A DNA stretch of 21,111 bases from an uncultured Gammaproteobacteria bacterium (GTDB lineage Bacteria > Pseudomonadota > Gammaproteobacteria > Steroidobacterales > Woeseiaceae). Made by a program: the position numbers and the translations under genes. The DNA lies in NCBI GenBank assembly GCA_938003715.1, contig CALKYK010000243.1:1-21111 (forward strand), written 5' to 3'. The notes beneath the pieces are model-generated. The model was not told the DNA's origin. It did no database searches and saw only the letters and a list, made by a program, of their open reading frames with translations. Positions within the stretch are counted from its first letter, which is position 1; each line of letters starts with the position of its first letter. Shown piece by piece: positions 14,187-21,111 of this stretch.

Positions 14187-14408
14187 ATGTGGTTACCCAC
14201 TCCGATCTATGAAAGCCTGCCCTACATCTACATCGTGGGTGGCGTGCTGTTCATTTCCGGCACCGTGTATATCGGCCTGCACCACATCTATGCGCCGCTC
14301 TACATCGGCTGCGGCCTCATCAGCATCATCGCCGGCGTGATCATCTTCAATCGCCGCCAGCTGCACCGCATGCGGAATCATCGTTCGGGACCGGAACGGC
14401 CAGCCTGA
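14187..14408 (+). CDS. Small two-helix membrane protein of unknown function
   Basis: I cannot assign a named family. The 73-residue product has two hydrophobic segments, roughly residues 13-31 (YIYIVGGVLFISGTVYIGL) and 36-55 (APLYIGCGLISIIAGVIIF), separated by a short HHIY turn, and a basic, polar tail (NRRQLHRMRNHRSG) that should sit in the cytoplasm. The start MWLPTPIYES at 14187 is preceded by AAGGAT; a start at 14163 lacks a site. CRP-like palindromes lie 70-130 nt upstream, and a strong terminator follows 55 nt after the stop. It looks like a separately transcribed small inner-membrane protein. Confidence 0.75.
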   Translation: MWLPTPIYESLPYIYIVGGVLFISGTVYIGLHHIYAPLYIGCGLISIIAGVIIFNRRQLHRMRNHRSGPERPA

Positions 14409-14462
14409 TGCGCAAACGCGCAAGCGCTATCAGACAAAGCCAACCCGCTGGAATTCGATAGC

Positions 14463-14490
14463 AAAAAGGGGTCCCGGTGGACCCCTTTTT
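14463..14490. terminator. Bidirectional intrinsic terminator
   Basis: A perfect 12-bp stem AAAAAGGGGTCC (14463-14474) with GGACCCCTTTTT (14479-14490) and loop CGGT gives a U-run on both strands. It ends the small membrane-protein transcript rightward and the tRNA-Thr(TGT) transcript leftward, only 7 nt from the mature tRNA 3' end. Confidence 0.95.
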
Positions 14491-14496
14491 GTTGTC

Positions 14497-14572
14497 TGGT
14501 GCCGGCAGCAAGAATCGAACTCGCGACCTACTGATTACAAATCAGTTGCTCTACCAGCTGAGCTATGCCGGC
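14497..14572 (-). tRNA. tRNA-Thr(TGT)
   Basis: The reverse complement is a 76-nt tRNA with encoded CCA. The acceptor stem is GCCGGCA/TGCCGGC, the D-arm begins TAGCTCAGCTGG, the anticodon stem is CTGAT/ATCAG with loop TTGTA, and the T-arm contains GAGTTCGATTC. The anticodon TGT (complement at 14537-14539) reads ACA and, with cmo5U34, other ACN codons. It corresponds to E. coli thrU, which sits directly before tyrU, but here is 13.8 kb away from it. Confidence 0.96.
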
Positions 14573-14593
14573 GCTTGGATGATTGACCGGGCG

Positions 14594-14622
14594 ATTATTG
14601 GGCGCTGGCGCCGCGGTGACAA
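14594..14622 (-). promoter_or_regulatory. Promoter of tRNA-Thr(TGT)
   Basis: On the minus strand a -35 TTGTCA (14617-14622), a 17-nt spacer and a -10 AATAAT (14594-14599) precede the tRNA by 21 nt. The discriminator is GC-rich (CGCCCGG). With the terminator at 14463-14490 this makes a one-gene tRNA unit. Confidence 0.8.
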
Positions 14623-14645
14623 GCGGCTCGCCCGCAAAACGGGCG

Positions 14646-15329
14646 TCAATTTTCGCGCGGGCAGGTCGCGCGGTCCCGCAGCAGCACGTTTTCCTCGCCG
14701 TATTTCTCGATGATCGCGCCGGCGCCGCGCCCCGGCGGCAGGCCGATATCGACGAAAAACACGGTCGCGTCCCGCATGCGTGGCGTGATGTCGGCCGGCA
14801 GGTCGAGCGACCGCGCCTGCAGCTCGATGCGCTCCGCGCGGGTTTTCTCGCCGAACAGTCCCAGCGAGATTTTCAGACCTTCTTCCTCGGTCGGTACCAG
14901 GTAGGCGTCGCCCAGCCCGCCCTCGCGAAGTTTCTCCAGCATGGTGTTGCCGGTTTCGCGATCCGGGATATTTCGAATCTGCACCCAGTGGCCGATGAAA
15001 ACCTGGCCCTGCGTGGTGCGTACGCTTGCCGGCATTTCCTCGCCTTCGTATTCGGCGAGCGCGCCATTCGCATCCGCGCTGTTCTTGAAGGGACCGATCG
15101 ACACGCAGGATTGCCCGACGACCGCGGCGAGCTCCGAGGCCTGTGCCCCCGACAGCTCCGCGCCGGGAGCGCGCCGCTCGACCGCGTCCGGATCCGCGAC
15201 CTCGAGCCGCGGCCCGAGCTCGGCCTCGCGAACCACGACCACGCCGGACTCGCGAGGCTCGTCGACGAACCTGCCCCACAGGTAGTAGAGAATGTTCGCA
15301 AGTATCAGTAGCAGCAGTAGGTTCTTCAT
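14646..15329 (-). CDS. Membrane-anchored SPOR-domain-like protein
   Basis: The 227-residue protein starts with an uncleaved hydrophobic anchor (MKNLLLLLILANILYYLWG, residues 1-19). A variable linker follows, then a region beginning SCVSIGPF (about 73-80) and continuing through GHWVQIRNIPDRETGNTMLEKLREGGLGDAYLV, which resembles SPOR-type repeats that bind denuded septal peptidoglycan. Similar genes lie beside coaX in pseudomonads, as I recall. The periplasmic location follows from the anchor. The ATG overlaps the coaX stop (ATGA), so it is the last gene of the plsY-birA-coaX operon. The ligand and exact role are not known. Confidence 0.8.
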   Translation of the reverse strand: MKNLLLLLILANILYYLWGRFVDEPRESGVVVVREAELGPRLEVADPDAVERRAPGAELSGAQASELAAVVGQSCVSIGPFKNSADANGALAEYEGEEMPASVRTTQGQVFIGHWVQIRNIPDRETGNTMLEKLREGGLGDAYLVPTEEEGLKISLGLFGEKTRAERIELQARSLDLPADITPRMRDATVFFVDIGLPPGRGAGAIIEKYGEENVLLRDRATCPREN

Positions 15330-16090
15330 GGATCGGCATTCAGCATGAAGGCCAGGCCCTGCAGGACGAGGTGAGGTCGGTGGTGAACGTTGCCGTCAAG
15401 CTGCTTTAGGATGCGTGACGCATCCCCGCCGGTCAAGACGACGCGGGGCCGGTGCCCTGCGCTGCGCAATATGCGCGCTGAACGCTCGATGGCCCCGCAG
15501 ATCGCATTCAGCGCGCCGTTCTGCACGGCCTTTTCGGTCGTCGTGGCGAACGTCTCGATCGCGGCCGACGGGTCGCGGGTCTTTTTCGGCGCGCCGATGT
15601 CGCTCGTACCCGTCGCGAGCGATGCGGGCATCATGCCGAGACCCGGCAGTATCTGACCGCCGAGGTGGTGCCCGTCGCGGTCCAGCGCATCGATCGTCAC
15701 CGCGGTGCCGGCATCGACCACGCACAACGCGGCCTTCGACTCGGCCCGCGCCCCGATCATCGCCACCCAGCGGTCGACGCCCATGCGCCGCGGCTGCCGG
15801 TAGGCATTGACGATGCCGTACGCCGCCTTCGCGGTGTGTGCGTAGTGCACGTCCTGCCCGCAGTGAATGTGAATGACGCCGGTGAGCCGCGTACCGAATG
15901 ACGCGCCCGCGACGTTGCAGGCCAGGACCCGCTCGACCTGCCGCGGCAGGCGGGTCGTCAGCGCGCTGAACCCGGTTTGCCGCAGCGTATCGTGAGTCAC
16001 CGTGCCGGTCCTCGCCAGTCGCCGGCCGTCGTAGACGCCCCATTTCAGGCGCGTGTTGCCGATGTCGAACAGCAGCGCCCGGTCACTCAT
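15326..16090 (-). CDS. coaX: Type III pantothenate kinase
   Basis: CoaX phosphorylates pantothenate in the first step of coenzyme A synthesis. It needs a monovalent cation and is insensitive to CoA feedback, unlike CoaA. The 254-residue protein shows the ASKHA-type phosphate loop D9-IGNTRLKWG at the N-terminus, the pantothenate-binding RRMGVDRW near 101-108, VVDAGTAVTIDAL near 124-136, and a late glycine motif VVLTGGDA. In E. coli the unrelated coaA occupies this position beside birA and the tRNAs, so the locus carries an analogous enzyme. Its ATG overlaps the birA stop, and its stop overlaps the next ATG. Confidence 0.95.
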   Translation of the reverse strand: MSDRALLFDIGNTRLKWGVYDGRRLARTGTVTHDTLRQTGFSALTTRLPRQVERVLACNVAGASFGTRLTGVIHIHCGQDVHYAHTAKAAYGIVNAYRQPRRMGVDRWVAMIGARAESKAALCVVDAGTAVTIDALDRDGHHLGGQILPGLGMMPASLATGTSDIGAPKKTRDPSAAIETFATTTEKAVQNGALNAICGAIERSARILRSAGHRPRVVLTGGDASRILKQLDGNVHHRPHLVLQGLAFMLNADP

Positions 16091-16893
16091 GGACGGGCGC
16101 CGTCCTGCTCGGCCAGCGGCCGGACGGTGCCGGAAACGATGCGCTCGCGGCCGCGAGCGGTTGCGAGCAGCAGCGCGCCGTCGGCGTCGATGCCATCGGC
16201 AACGCCTTCAACCGCAATGCCCGCATTGACGATCGAAACCGTTCGGCCCCGCAGCCAGTCCGCCGCGTCCCAGTCGGCGAGGAACGGTTCGAGCCCCTGG
16301 CCAGAAAAGATATTGATCGACTCGAGAACCGATGCAATCAGCGTCGCCGTGAACCGCTTGTCGTCGCGCACGTTCGCCATACAGTCGTCGAGCCCGATGG
16401 CGATCGAAGCCAGCTCGCTCTCCGCAGGCGTTGCGCGATTGATACCGATGCCGGCGACGACGTGCATTTCGTACGAATCCAGCGGCCGGGTCATGAGCAG
16501 GATACCGCCGAGCTTCCTGTCGTCGAAGATCAGATCGTTCGGCCACTTGAGGGCGACCTGCGCCAGTCCCTCGCTGCGCAGGAACCGGGCGATGCCGGTG
16601 CCGATGGCCAGCGTCAGGGAAGCGATGTCGCGGCGGTCGGCTGGCAGACGACAGGAAACGGAGAGATAAATTCCGCGGCCGCGCGGCGATGCCCAGCGGC
16701 GACCATGCCGGCCGCGACCGGCCGTCTGTTCGCCGGCGAGGACGATACGAAAGCAGTCCCGCTGCGGCGGTTCCTCTTCAAGCAGCAGCTCGTTCGTTGA
16801 TGTGACTTTCGGCTGGTAATCCAACGATTCGATGCGATCGGCAAGCGCATCCGGCAGCAGCGCACGAATCCGGCTCGCGATTGCGTCGCTCAT
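16087..16893 (-). CDS. birA: Biotin--[acetyl-CoA-carboxylase] ligase (no DNA-binding domain)
   Basis: This ligase activates biotin to biotinyl-AMP and attaches it to the AccB carrier protein. The 268 residues contain STNELL (32-37), the biotinyl-AMP loop AGRGRHGRRW (58-67), and the catalytic K116-WPNDLIF (116-122), then KLGGILL and a C-terminal SH3-like domain. Unlike the 321-residue E. coli BirA there is no N-terminal helix-turn-helix, so it should not repress a bio operon. The start at 16893 overlaps the plsY stop by ATGA, and the stop overlaps the coaX start, so the three are translationally coupled. Confidence 0.93.
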   Translation of the reverse strand: MSDAIASRIRALLPDALADRIESLDYQPKVTSTNELLLEEEPPQRDCFRIVLAGEQTAGRGRHGRRWASPRGRGIYLSVSCRLPADRRDIASLTLAIGTGIARFLRSEGLAQVALKWPNDLIFDDRKLGGILLMTRPLDSYEMHVVAGIGINRATPAESELASIAIGLDDCMANVRDDKRFTATLIASVLESINIFSGQGLEPFLADWDAADWLRGRTVSIVNAGIAVEGVADGIDADGALLLATARGRERIVSGTVRPLAEQDGARP

Positions 16894-17537
16894 CCGGTGC
16901 GGCGAAACAGCATGACTTTGGAATTACGGGACTCGGTGCCAGCGCGCATGCGCGAGATGTTCGAGCGATGGCAGAACACGATGTAGGCCGCCATTACGAC
17001 ACAGTAGATGAATACCGGCTGATCTTCGGGGAGCCGGGTCCAGGCGAGATAGGCCGGCGCGCTGATCGCGGCAATCATCGTAGAGAGCCCGACGTAGCCG
17101 CTGATCACCAGCACCGCGCTCCACACCAGCAGGACCGGGATCAGCAGGACGGGCGCCAGTACGGCCAGCGTACCGATCAACGTTGCCGCGCCCTTGCCGC
17201 CGCGGAAATCGTGCCAGACCGGCCACACGTGGCCGATCACTGCCGCCGCCGCACAGCACAGCGTCAACCATTCGCGTGATACCGCAGGGCTTTCCGGTAT
17301 GAACGGCAGTTCCAGGCCCGGCACGATGCCGGCGCCGAACACGCCCTTGCCGACGTCGACGACCACCACGCCGAGTGCGAACGGGAACCCCTGGGTGCGC
17401 AGCGCGTTCGTGCCGCCGGCGTTGCCGCTGCCCATCTGCCGGATGTCGACGCCTCCGCGAAGACGGCCCATCAGCAGCGATCCCATGATCGAGCCGACGA
17501 GGTAGGCCAGCAGAAATTTGACGCCGAGTTCCAGCAT
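16890..17537 (-). CDS. plsY: Glycerol-3-phosphate acyltransferase
   Basis: PlsY transfers acyl groups from acyl-phosphate (made by PlsX) to glycerol 3-phosphate, giving lysophosphatidic acid in the inner membrane. The 215-residue protein has about seven hydrophobic segments and the three cytoplasmic family motifs: GSGNAGGTN (36-44), FRGGKGAAT (111-119) and HRSNISRMRAGTE (190-202). The start at 17537 (MLELGVKF) gives the expected membrane N-terminus; a longer frame reaching 18251 is an artefact crossing the divergent lipid kinase. It is first gene of the plsY-birA-coaX-SPOR unit. Confidence 0.94.
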   Translation of the reverse strand: MLELGVKFLLAYLVGSIMGSLLMGRLRGGVDIRQMGSGNAGGTNALRTQGFPFALGVVVVDVGKGVFGAGIVPGLELPFIPESPAVSREWLTLCCAAAAVIGHVWPVWHDFRGGKGAATLIGTLAVLAPVLLIPVLLVWSAVLVISGYVGLSTMIAAISAPAYLAWTRLPEDQPVFIYCVVMAAYIVFCHRSNISRMRAGTESRNSKVMLFRRTG

Positions 17538-17571
17538 GAATCGCGAACGAAGTGGTGCGCCCAGGCGGCGC

Positions 17572-17577
17572 ATTGTA
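17572..17577 (-). promoter_or_regulatory. Possible -10 of the plsY-birA-coaX-SPOR operon
   Basis: TACAAT on the minus strand lies 34 nt upstream of the plsY ATG in the 81-bp gap between divergent genes. No good -35 is visible, so the call is tentative. Confidence 0.4.
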
Positions 17578-17618
17578 GCATCCGCAAAAAGCGCCGTTCC
17601 GCTCGCGGCGCCATTGCG

Positions 17619-18512
17619 ATGGAATCGATTGCCCTCTTCCTGAACCCGGCTGCCGGCCGACGGCGCGCGGGCCGTCTCGACAATAAACTCGTCGAACTCT
17701 TCAGCGAGAACGGCGTTCCCGTGGCGCTGAATTTGTCGACAGACTGCGGCGACCTGGAGACGCGCATCCTCGCACACTGCCAGGCCGGCGGCGGCAATAT
17801 CATCGTTGCCGGCGGCGACGGAAGCGTGCACGAAGCGGTCAATGGCATCATGCATGCCGGAACCGACACGGCATTCGGCCTGGTCCCGGTCGGTACCGGC
17901 AACGACTTCGCGAAAGCCTGCGACATTCCGCTCGACTGGGAGCGCGCGGCAACGGAGCTCGCTGCAAGGATTCGGAGCGGCAACTCGCTTTGCCGAATCG
18001 ACGTCGGCCGCATGAACGACCGCTACTTCGCGAACGGCGCCGGCATCGGTTTCGACGCCAAGGTCAACCGCATCGCGCGCAAGTACCGCTGGCCCATCGG
18101 CGACCTTGTTTATCTTGTCGCTGTGCTCGAGGGACTCTGGGACGGCGTCATCACGCCCAGGGTCACGATGACCTGGGACGAGCAGCGCTACAGCGGCGCG
18201 GTGACGCTGGCAAACGTCAGCAACGGCCCATGGGTCGGCGGCATGTTTCACATCGCGCCGGGCGCACGTAACGACGACGGCCGCTTCGACCTGGTTTTTG
18301 CCGAGCCGGTGTCGCGGCTGCGCGTGCTGGCGCTGTTACCGAAGCTGATTCGCGGCACGCACCTCGCCGCGGCGGAAATTCACGCCGCGCCGCTCCGCCG
18401 TTTCTCGCTGCAGGCCGATGCGCCCGTCCCGTCGCATCTTGACGGCGAGGTGCAGCCGATGCAGACCGCTTTCGAAATCGAGCTGTTGGAAGGCGCGGTG
18501 ACGGTGTGCTGA
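17619..18512 (+). CDS. Diacylglycerol/lipid kinase family protein (YegS-like)
   Basis: The 297-residue protein has the DAG-kinase catalytic fold: NPAAGRRRAG (9-18), nucleotide-binding GGDGSVHEA (65-73), and PVGTGNDFAK (90-99). Towards the end is a segment around DGRFDLVFAEP, and HLDGE near the C-terminus, typical of YegS/BmrU-type kinases. Such enzymes phosphorylate diacylglycerol, phosphatidylglycerol or sphingoid-like lipids; the substrate cannot be fixed here. It is divergent from plsY, so two phospholipid genes share an 81-bp control region. It converges on the M61 peptidase gene with 7 nt between stops and no terminator. Confidence 0.9.
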   Translation: MESIALFLNPAAGRRRAGRLDNKLVELFSENGVPVALNLSTDCGDLETRILAHCQAGGGNIIVAGGDGSVHEAVNGIMHAGTDTAFGLVPVGTGNDFAKACDIPLDWERAATELAARIRSGNSLCRIDVGRMNDRYFANGAGIGFDAKVNRIARKYRWPIGDLVYLVAVLEGLWDGVITPRVTMTWDEQRYSGAVTLANVSNGPWVGGMFHIAPGARNDDGRFDLVFAEPVSRLRVLALLPKLIRGTHLAAAEIHAAPLRRFSLQADAPVPSHLDGEVQPMQTAFEIELLEGAVTVC

Positions 18513-18519
18513 AGGAGTG

Positions 18520-20328
18520 CTATGAGGACAGCCAGCGCCCGCGCTCTTCTTCGGCCGCGGCGTCCGCTTCGGCGTCGATGGTCAGGTAGCAGGTGTCTTC
18601 CGGCGGCTTGCCGAGACGCACTTTGAGCGCCATCAGCTTGTCGTCGCGGAACACGGTGAGCGTTACCGAGTCACCGCGCTTGAAGTCGCGCAGCCGCTCG
18701 TCGAGGTTCGACGCGGTCAGTCGTCGCCCGTCGATGGCAACCGGCTCGTCGCCCGGCGAAAGGCCGGCGCGTTCCGCCGGGCTGTCGTTGTGCACGACGC
18801 CGAACGCGTCTCTCGCGCCGTTGTCGGCCATCGTCGCGCCGAGCCACGGCAGCGGCTCCCAGTCCTTCGGCGCCGGCTTGCCGCCCGCATCCCTGCTGTC
18901 GGTTGCCGGGCGCAGGTGCATCGCGACGCCGACCACGCGCAGCAGGCGTTCCAGCGGCGGATCCACTGTGCCGCGCACGTAGCGCTCGAAAAAGCTGCCG
19001 AGCTCCAGTCCGGACACTTCCTGCGCCACCGACTCGAGGCCCCGCTCCGGCATCCCCTCGCCGCTTTCGCCGTAACGCTGCCAGCATTCCCGCATGACGT
19101 CGTCGAGCGTCGTCTTGCCATCGGTTTCGCGCCGCAAGGTCAGGTCGAGCGCCAGGGCGATCAGCGCACCCTTCGTGTAGTAACTCACGATCGCGTTGCT
19201 GGAGTTCGCGTCCTGCTTGTAGAAGCGGGTCCAGGCATCGAAGCTCGACTCTTCGACGGACTGCCGCTTGCGGCCGCGTGCGCGGAGCACACGAGTGATC
19301 GTGCGCGCGAGAAGGTCGAGATAGCTCTCCTCGTTGATCAGCCCGGACCGGACCAGGAAAACGTCGTCGTAGTACGAGGTGATTCCTTCGAAAACCCACA
19401 GCAGGCCGGTGTGCGTTTCGGCGCGCAGGTCGAACGGATGAAACCGCGCCGGCTTCATGCGCTTCACGTTCCACAGATGGAAGTACTCGTGGCTGCAAAG
19501 CCCGAGCAGGCGCCGGTAGTTGTCGGAGATTTTCGTTGCGCCCTTGCGCGGCAGGTCCATGCGGCTGCAGGTGAGGCTCGAGGACCAGCGATGCTCGAGA
19601 CCGCCGTATGCTTTCTCCCGCACCGCGAGGAGAAAAAGATAGCGATCGAAGTTGTCCGGCCGGCCCAGGAACGCGACCTGGGCGCTGCACAGTTTTGCCA
19701 GGTCGTGGCACAGCCTGGCCATGTCGAAGCGCGTGTCGCCACGCACGGCGATCGCATGTGGAATGCCGTCCACGTCGAATTCGCCGATCAGCAGGTCGCC
19801 CGCCTCGACCGGGTGATCGATCAGCTCGGCATAGTCGGCTGCGGTGTACTTGCCGTATGAATAGGGCTCTGCATCCAGCGGCCGCAGCGAGGTGGCCACC
19901 CGCCACTCGCCGCCGTGCGGCTTGTCCGGCGCCTCGATGTGCAGCCGGCACTCCGCGTTTTCCTGGCCGACCACCGCCGGAAACACGCACGCGCCGTCGA
20001 AAAATGCGTGCGTCGTATCGAGGTGCGCGCCGCGCACCGACTCGTCGCCGGCATAGATCTCGAGCGTCAGTGTCAGCGGCGCGTCGCAGGGCGCCGCCTG
20101 CCAGGTGCTCTTGTCGAGTTTTTCCAGCGTGACATCGCGGTCTTCGGAGGTCGCGCGCGCGGAGACCACGTTGCGCGCCAGGTCGCGAATCATGTAGCTG
20201 CCCGGGATCCAGGCCGGGAACGTGAACGCCTGCCCGGCCGGGTCCGGTTCGGCGACGGTTACTCCGACTTCGAACAGGTGCGCGGCAGGGTTTGTCGCGG
20301 CGATGCGGTATTGGTGCGGCTCGGCCAT
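18520..20328 (-). CDS. M61-family (glycyl aminopeptidase-like) metallopeptidase with PDZ domain
   Basis: The 602-residue protein matches M61 peptidases. An N-terminal beta domain contains FPAWIPGSYMIRDLARN (37-53), and GGLEHRWSS (242-250) precedes the zinc site HEYFH (280-284), with the likely third ligand E314 in VFEGITSYYDD. A C-terminal PDZ domain (about 475-585) contains NDSPAERAGLSPGDEPVAIDG. The family prototype releases N-terminal glycine or alanine. No signal peptide is visible, suggesting the cytoplasm, where it may finish degradation of short peptides. It follows the DDAH-like gene after 25 nt on the same strand and is probably cotranscribed with it. Confidence 0.92.
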   Translation of the reverse strand: MAEPHQYRIAATNPAAHLFEVGVTVAEPDPAGQAFTFPAWIPGSYMIRDLARNVVSARATSEDRDVTLEKLDKSTWQAAPCDAPLTLTLEIYAGDESVRGAHLDTTHAFFDGACVFPAVVGQENAECRLHIEAPDKPHGGEWRVATSLRPLDAEPYSYGKYTAADYAELIDHPVEAGDLLIGEFDVDGIPHAIAVRGDTRFDMARLCHDLAKLCSAQVAFLGRPDNFDRYLFLLAVREKAYGGLEHRWSSSLTCSRMDLPRKGATKISDNYRRLLGLCSHEYFHLWNVKRMKPARFHPFDLRAETHTGLLWVFEGITSYYDDVFLVRSGLINEESYLDLLARTITRVLRARGRKRQSVEESSFDAWTRFYKQDANSSNAIVSYYTKGALIALALDLTLRRETDGKTTLDDVMRECWQRYGESGEGMPERGLESVAQEVSGLELGSFFERYVRGTVDPPLERLLRVVGVAMHLRPATDSRDAGGKPAPKDWEPLPWLGATMADNGARDAFGVVHNDSPAERAGLSPGDEPVAIDGRRLTASNLDERLRDFKRGDSVTLTVFRDDKLMALKVRLGKPPEDTCYLTIDAEADAAAEEERGRWLSS

Positions 20329-20353
20329 CCCGGCAAGTGTAGCCGAATGCGTG

Positions 20354-21111
20354 TCAGTCCATGACCGGTTCGGTGAGCTTCAGGGTCAGGCACTTCGCCG
20401 ATCCGCCGGCTTTCAGGAACTCGGACAGGTCCACCTCGACCACTTTGAAACCGGCCAGCATCAGGCGCGCCTTGAGCGGCTCCGACGCCTTGTTCAGGAA
20501 CACCATGTCGCCGACGTTGACTGCGTTGCACGCGAAGTTTCCTGCATCCATCGTATCCACGACGATGCGCTTGTGCGGCGGAACGCGGCTTTCGATCGCA
20601 ATGCGCGAGTCGAAGTCGAACGCCGGCGGGTGATACATCAGGTGGCCGTCGGTCAGCGGGCAGAAGCAGGTGTCAATGTGGTAGAAGCGCGAATCGACGA
20701 GCTTGATCGAGATCACCTCCAGCCCGAAAAACTTCTCGATCTCGGCGTGCGCCTCGATCTCGGTGCGAAAACCGTAGCCGGTCCACAGCCAGGGCCCGCT
20801 GCGGTCGCGCAGGCAGTCGCCGGCCCCTTCGAAGCCGATCTTGTCGTCCAGCTCGTGGAGCCTGAATCCATTGTTGCGAAACCAGTTCTTGAAATGCGGC
20901 TCTTCAGCGCGTCGCTCTTTCGGCATGAAGTGGCTCGCAATCGCCTTGTCGCCGTATACGACGCCGGCGTTCGCGGTGAACACCATGTCCGGCAGGCCGT
21001 CGACCGGTTCCATCTCGACGACCTCGGCGTGCTCGCCGATCGCGTCGCGAAGCTCGCGCCACTGCCGCTTGGCCAGTTCTATGTCGAGCGAGCCCTCGTG
21101 GCCCGCCATTC
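20354..21111 (-). CDS. Dimethylarginine dimethylaminohydrolase/amidinotransferase-family protein (5' end outside window)
   Basis: At least 251 residues are visible, of a guanidine-group-modifying enzyme in the DDAH/arginine-deiminase fold. Signature elements are PDMVFTANAGVV (substrate-binding Asn/Asp region), GFEGAGDCL, RFYHIDTCFCPL with the catalytic His, and GGSAKCLTL with the nucleophilic Cys near the C-terminus. The first visible ATG (21109) is probably internal, because family members have a further 15-25 N-terminal residues including an NPxM motif, so the gene should continue past the right edge. Whether the substrate is methylarginine, arginine or another guanidine cannot be decided. 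The M61 peptidase gene follows after 25 nt. Confidence 0.85.
   Translation of the reverse strand, partial: MAGHEGSLDIELAKRQWRELRDAIGEHAEVVEMEPVDGLPDMVFTANAGVVYGDKAIASHFMPKERRAEEPHFKNWFRNNGFRLHELDDKIGFEGAGDCLRDRSGPWLWTGYGFRTEIEAHAEIEKFFGLEVISIKLVDSRFYHIDTCFCPLTDGHLMYHPPAFDFDSRIAIESRVPPHKRIVVDTMDAGNFACNAVNVGDMVFLNKASEPLKARLMLAGFKVVEVDLSEFLKAGGSAKCLTLKLTEPVMD

Noticed and set aside
14477..14713. 78-codon frame across tRNA-Thr(TGT)
   Set aside because: It translates through a terminator and a tRNA gene, so it is not coding.
16890..18251. 453-codon minus-strand frame as one long gene
   Set aside because: Only the last 215 codons are PlsY; the upstream part is antisense to the lipid kinase.

Overview
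The window reads as chromosomal DNA of a GC-rich gammaproteobacterium. The evidence is the gene order (plsY-birA-coaX-SPOR-tRNA plus tRNA-Tyr/Gly/Thr-tuf), cmoAB, an OxyR-type regulator with both redox cysteines, and a hybrid peroxiredoxin-glutaredoxin. A marine Woeseiales/Chromatiales-like lineage would fit, but that is a guess. I see no phage, integrase, transposase or CRISPR array.

Layout. (a) 1-710, minus strand: the tRNA-Tyr(GTA), tRNA-Gly(TCC), tRNA-Thr(GGT) and tuf operon behind a strong sigma70-type promoter. Only the first 18 codons of tuf are inside the window. (b) 755-959: two 91-bp copies of an intergenic repeat with inverted ends. (c) 970-4498: an M15 peptidase, then cmoA-cmoB (wobble-uridine cmo5U synthesis), then a GbsR/MarR-type regulator with a DCC1-like thiol protein. 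(d) 4499-4979: a 481-bp stretch without a recognised gene, containing a leftward intrinsic terminator. (e) 4980-8566: a flavin-binding protein and a ChrR-like cupin that converge with overlapping stop codons, then a TonB-dependent receptor. (f) 8775-11632: gabD, alkA and ogt in one minus-strand operon. alkA carries an in-frame TAG. (g) 11795-14059: dps and a peroxiredoxin-glutaredoxin fusion, divergent from oxyR. (h) 14187-14408: a small two-helix membrane protein. (i) 14497-17537, minus: tRNA-Thr(TGT), and upstream of it plsY-birA-coaX-SPOR with each gene overlapping the next by ATGA. (j) 17619-21111: a lipid kinase, an M61 peptidase with PDZ domain, and a DDAH-like hydrolase cut by the window edge.

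The most interesting structural point is that the block birA-pantothenate kinase-tRNA-Thr(TGT)-tRNA-Tyr-tRNA-Gly-tRNA-Thr(GGT)-tuf, contiguous in E. coli, is split here. About 13.8 kb lies between tRNA-Thr(TGT) and tRNA-Tyr, and each half now has its own promoter. The intervening DNA is rich in oxidative and alkylation-stress genes, and the MITE-like repeat pair sits at the tuf-side boundary. cmoA/cmoB, inside the intervening DNA, make the modification expected on the U34 of the displaced tRNA-Thr(TGT).

Other points: the alkA nonsense codon, a possible small RNA or antisense transcript ending at 4517-4543, a cupin gene whose ATG lies almost directly behind an upstream terminator, and a near-consensus CRP site over the oxyR stop codon.
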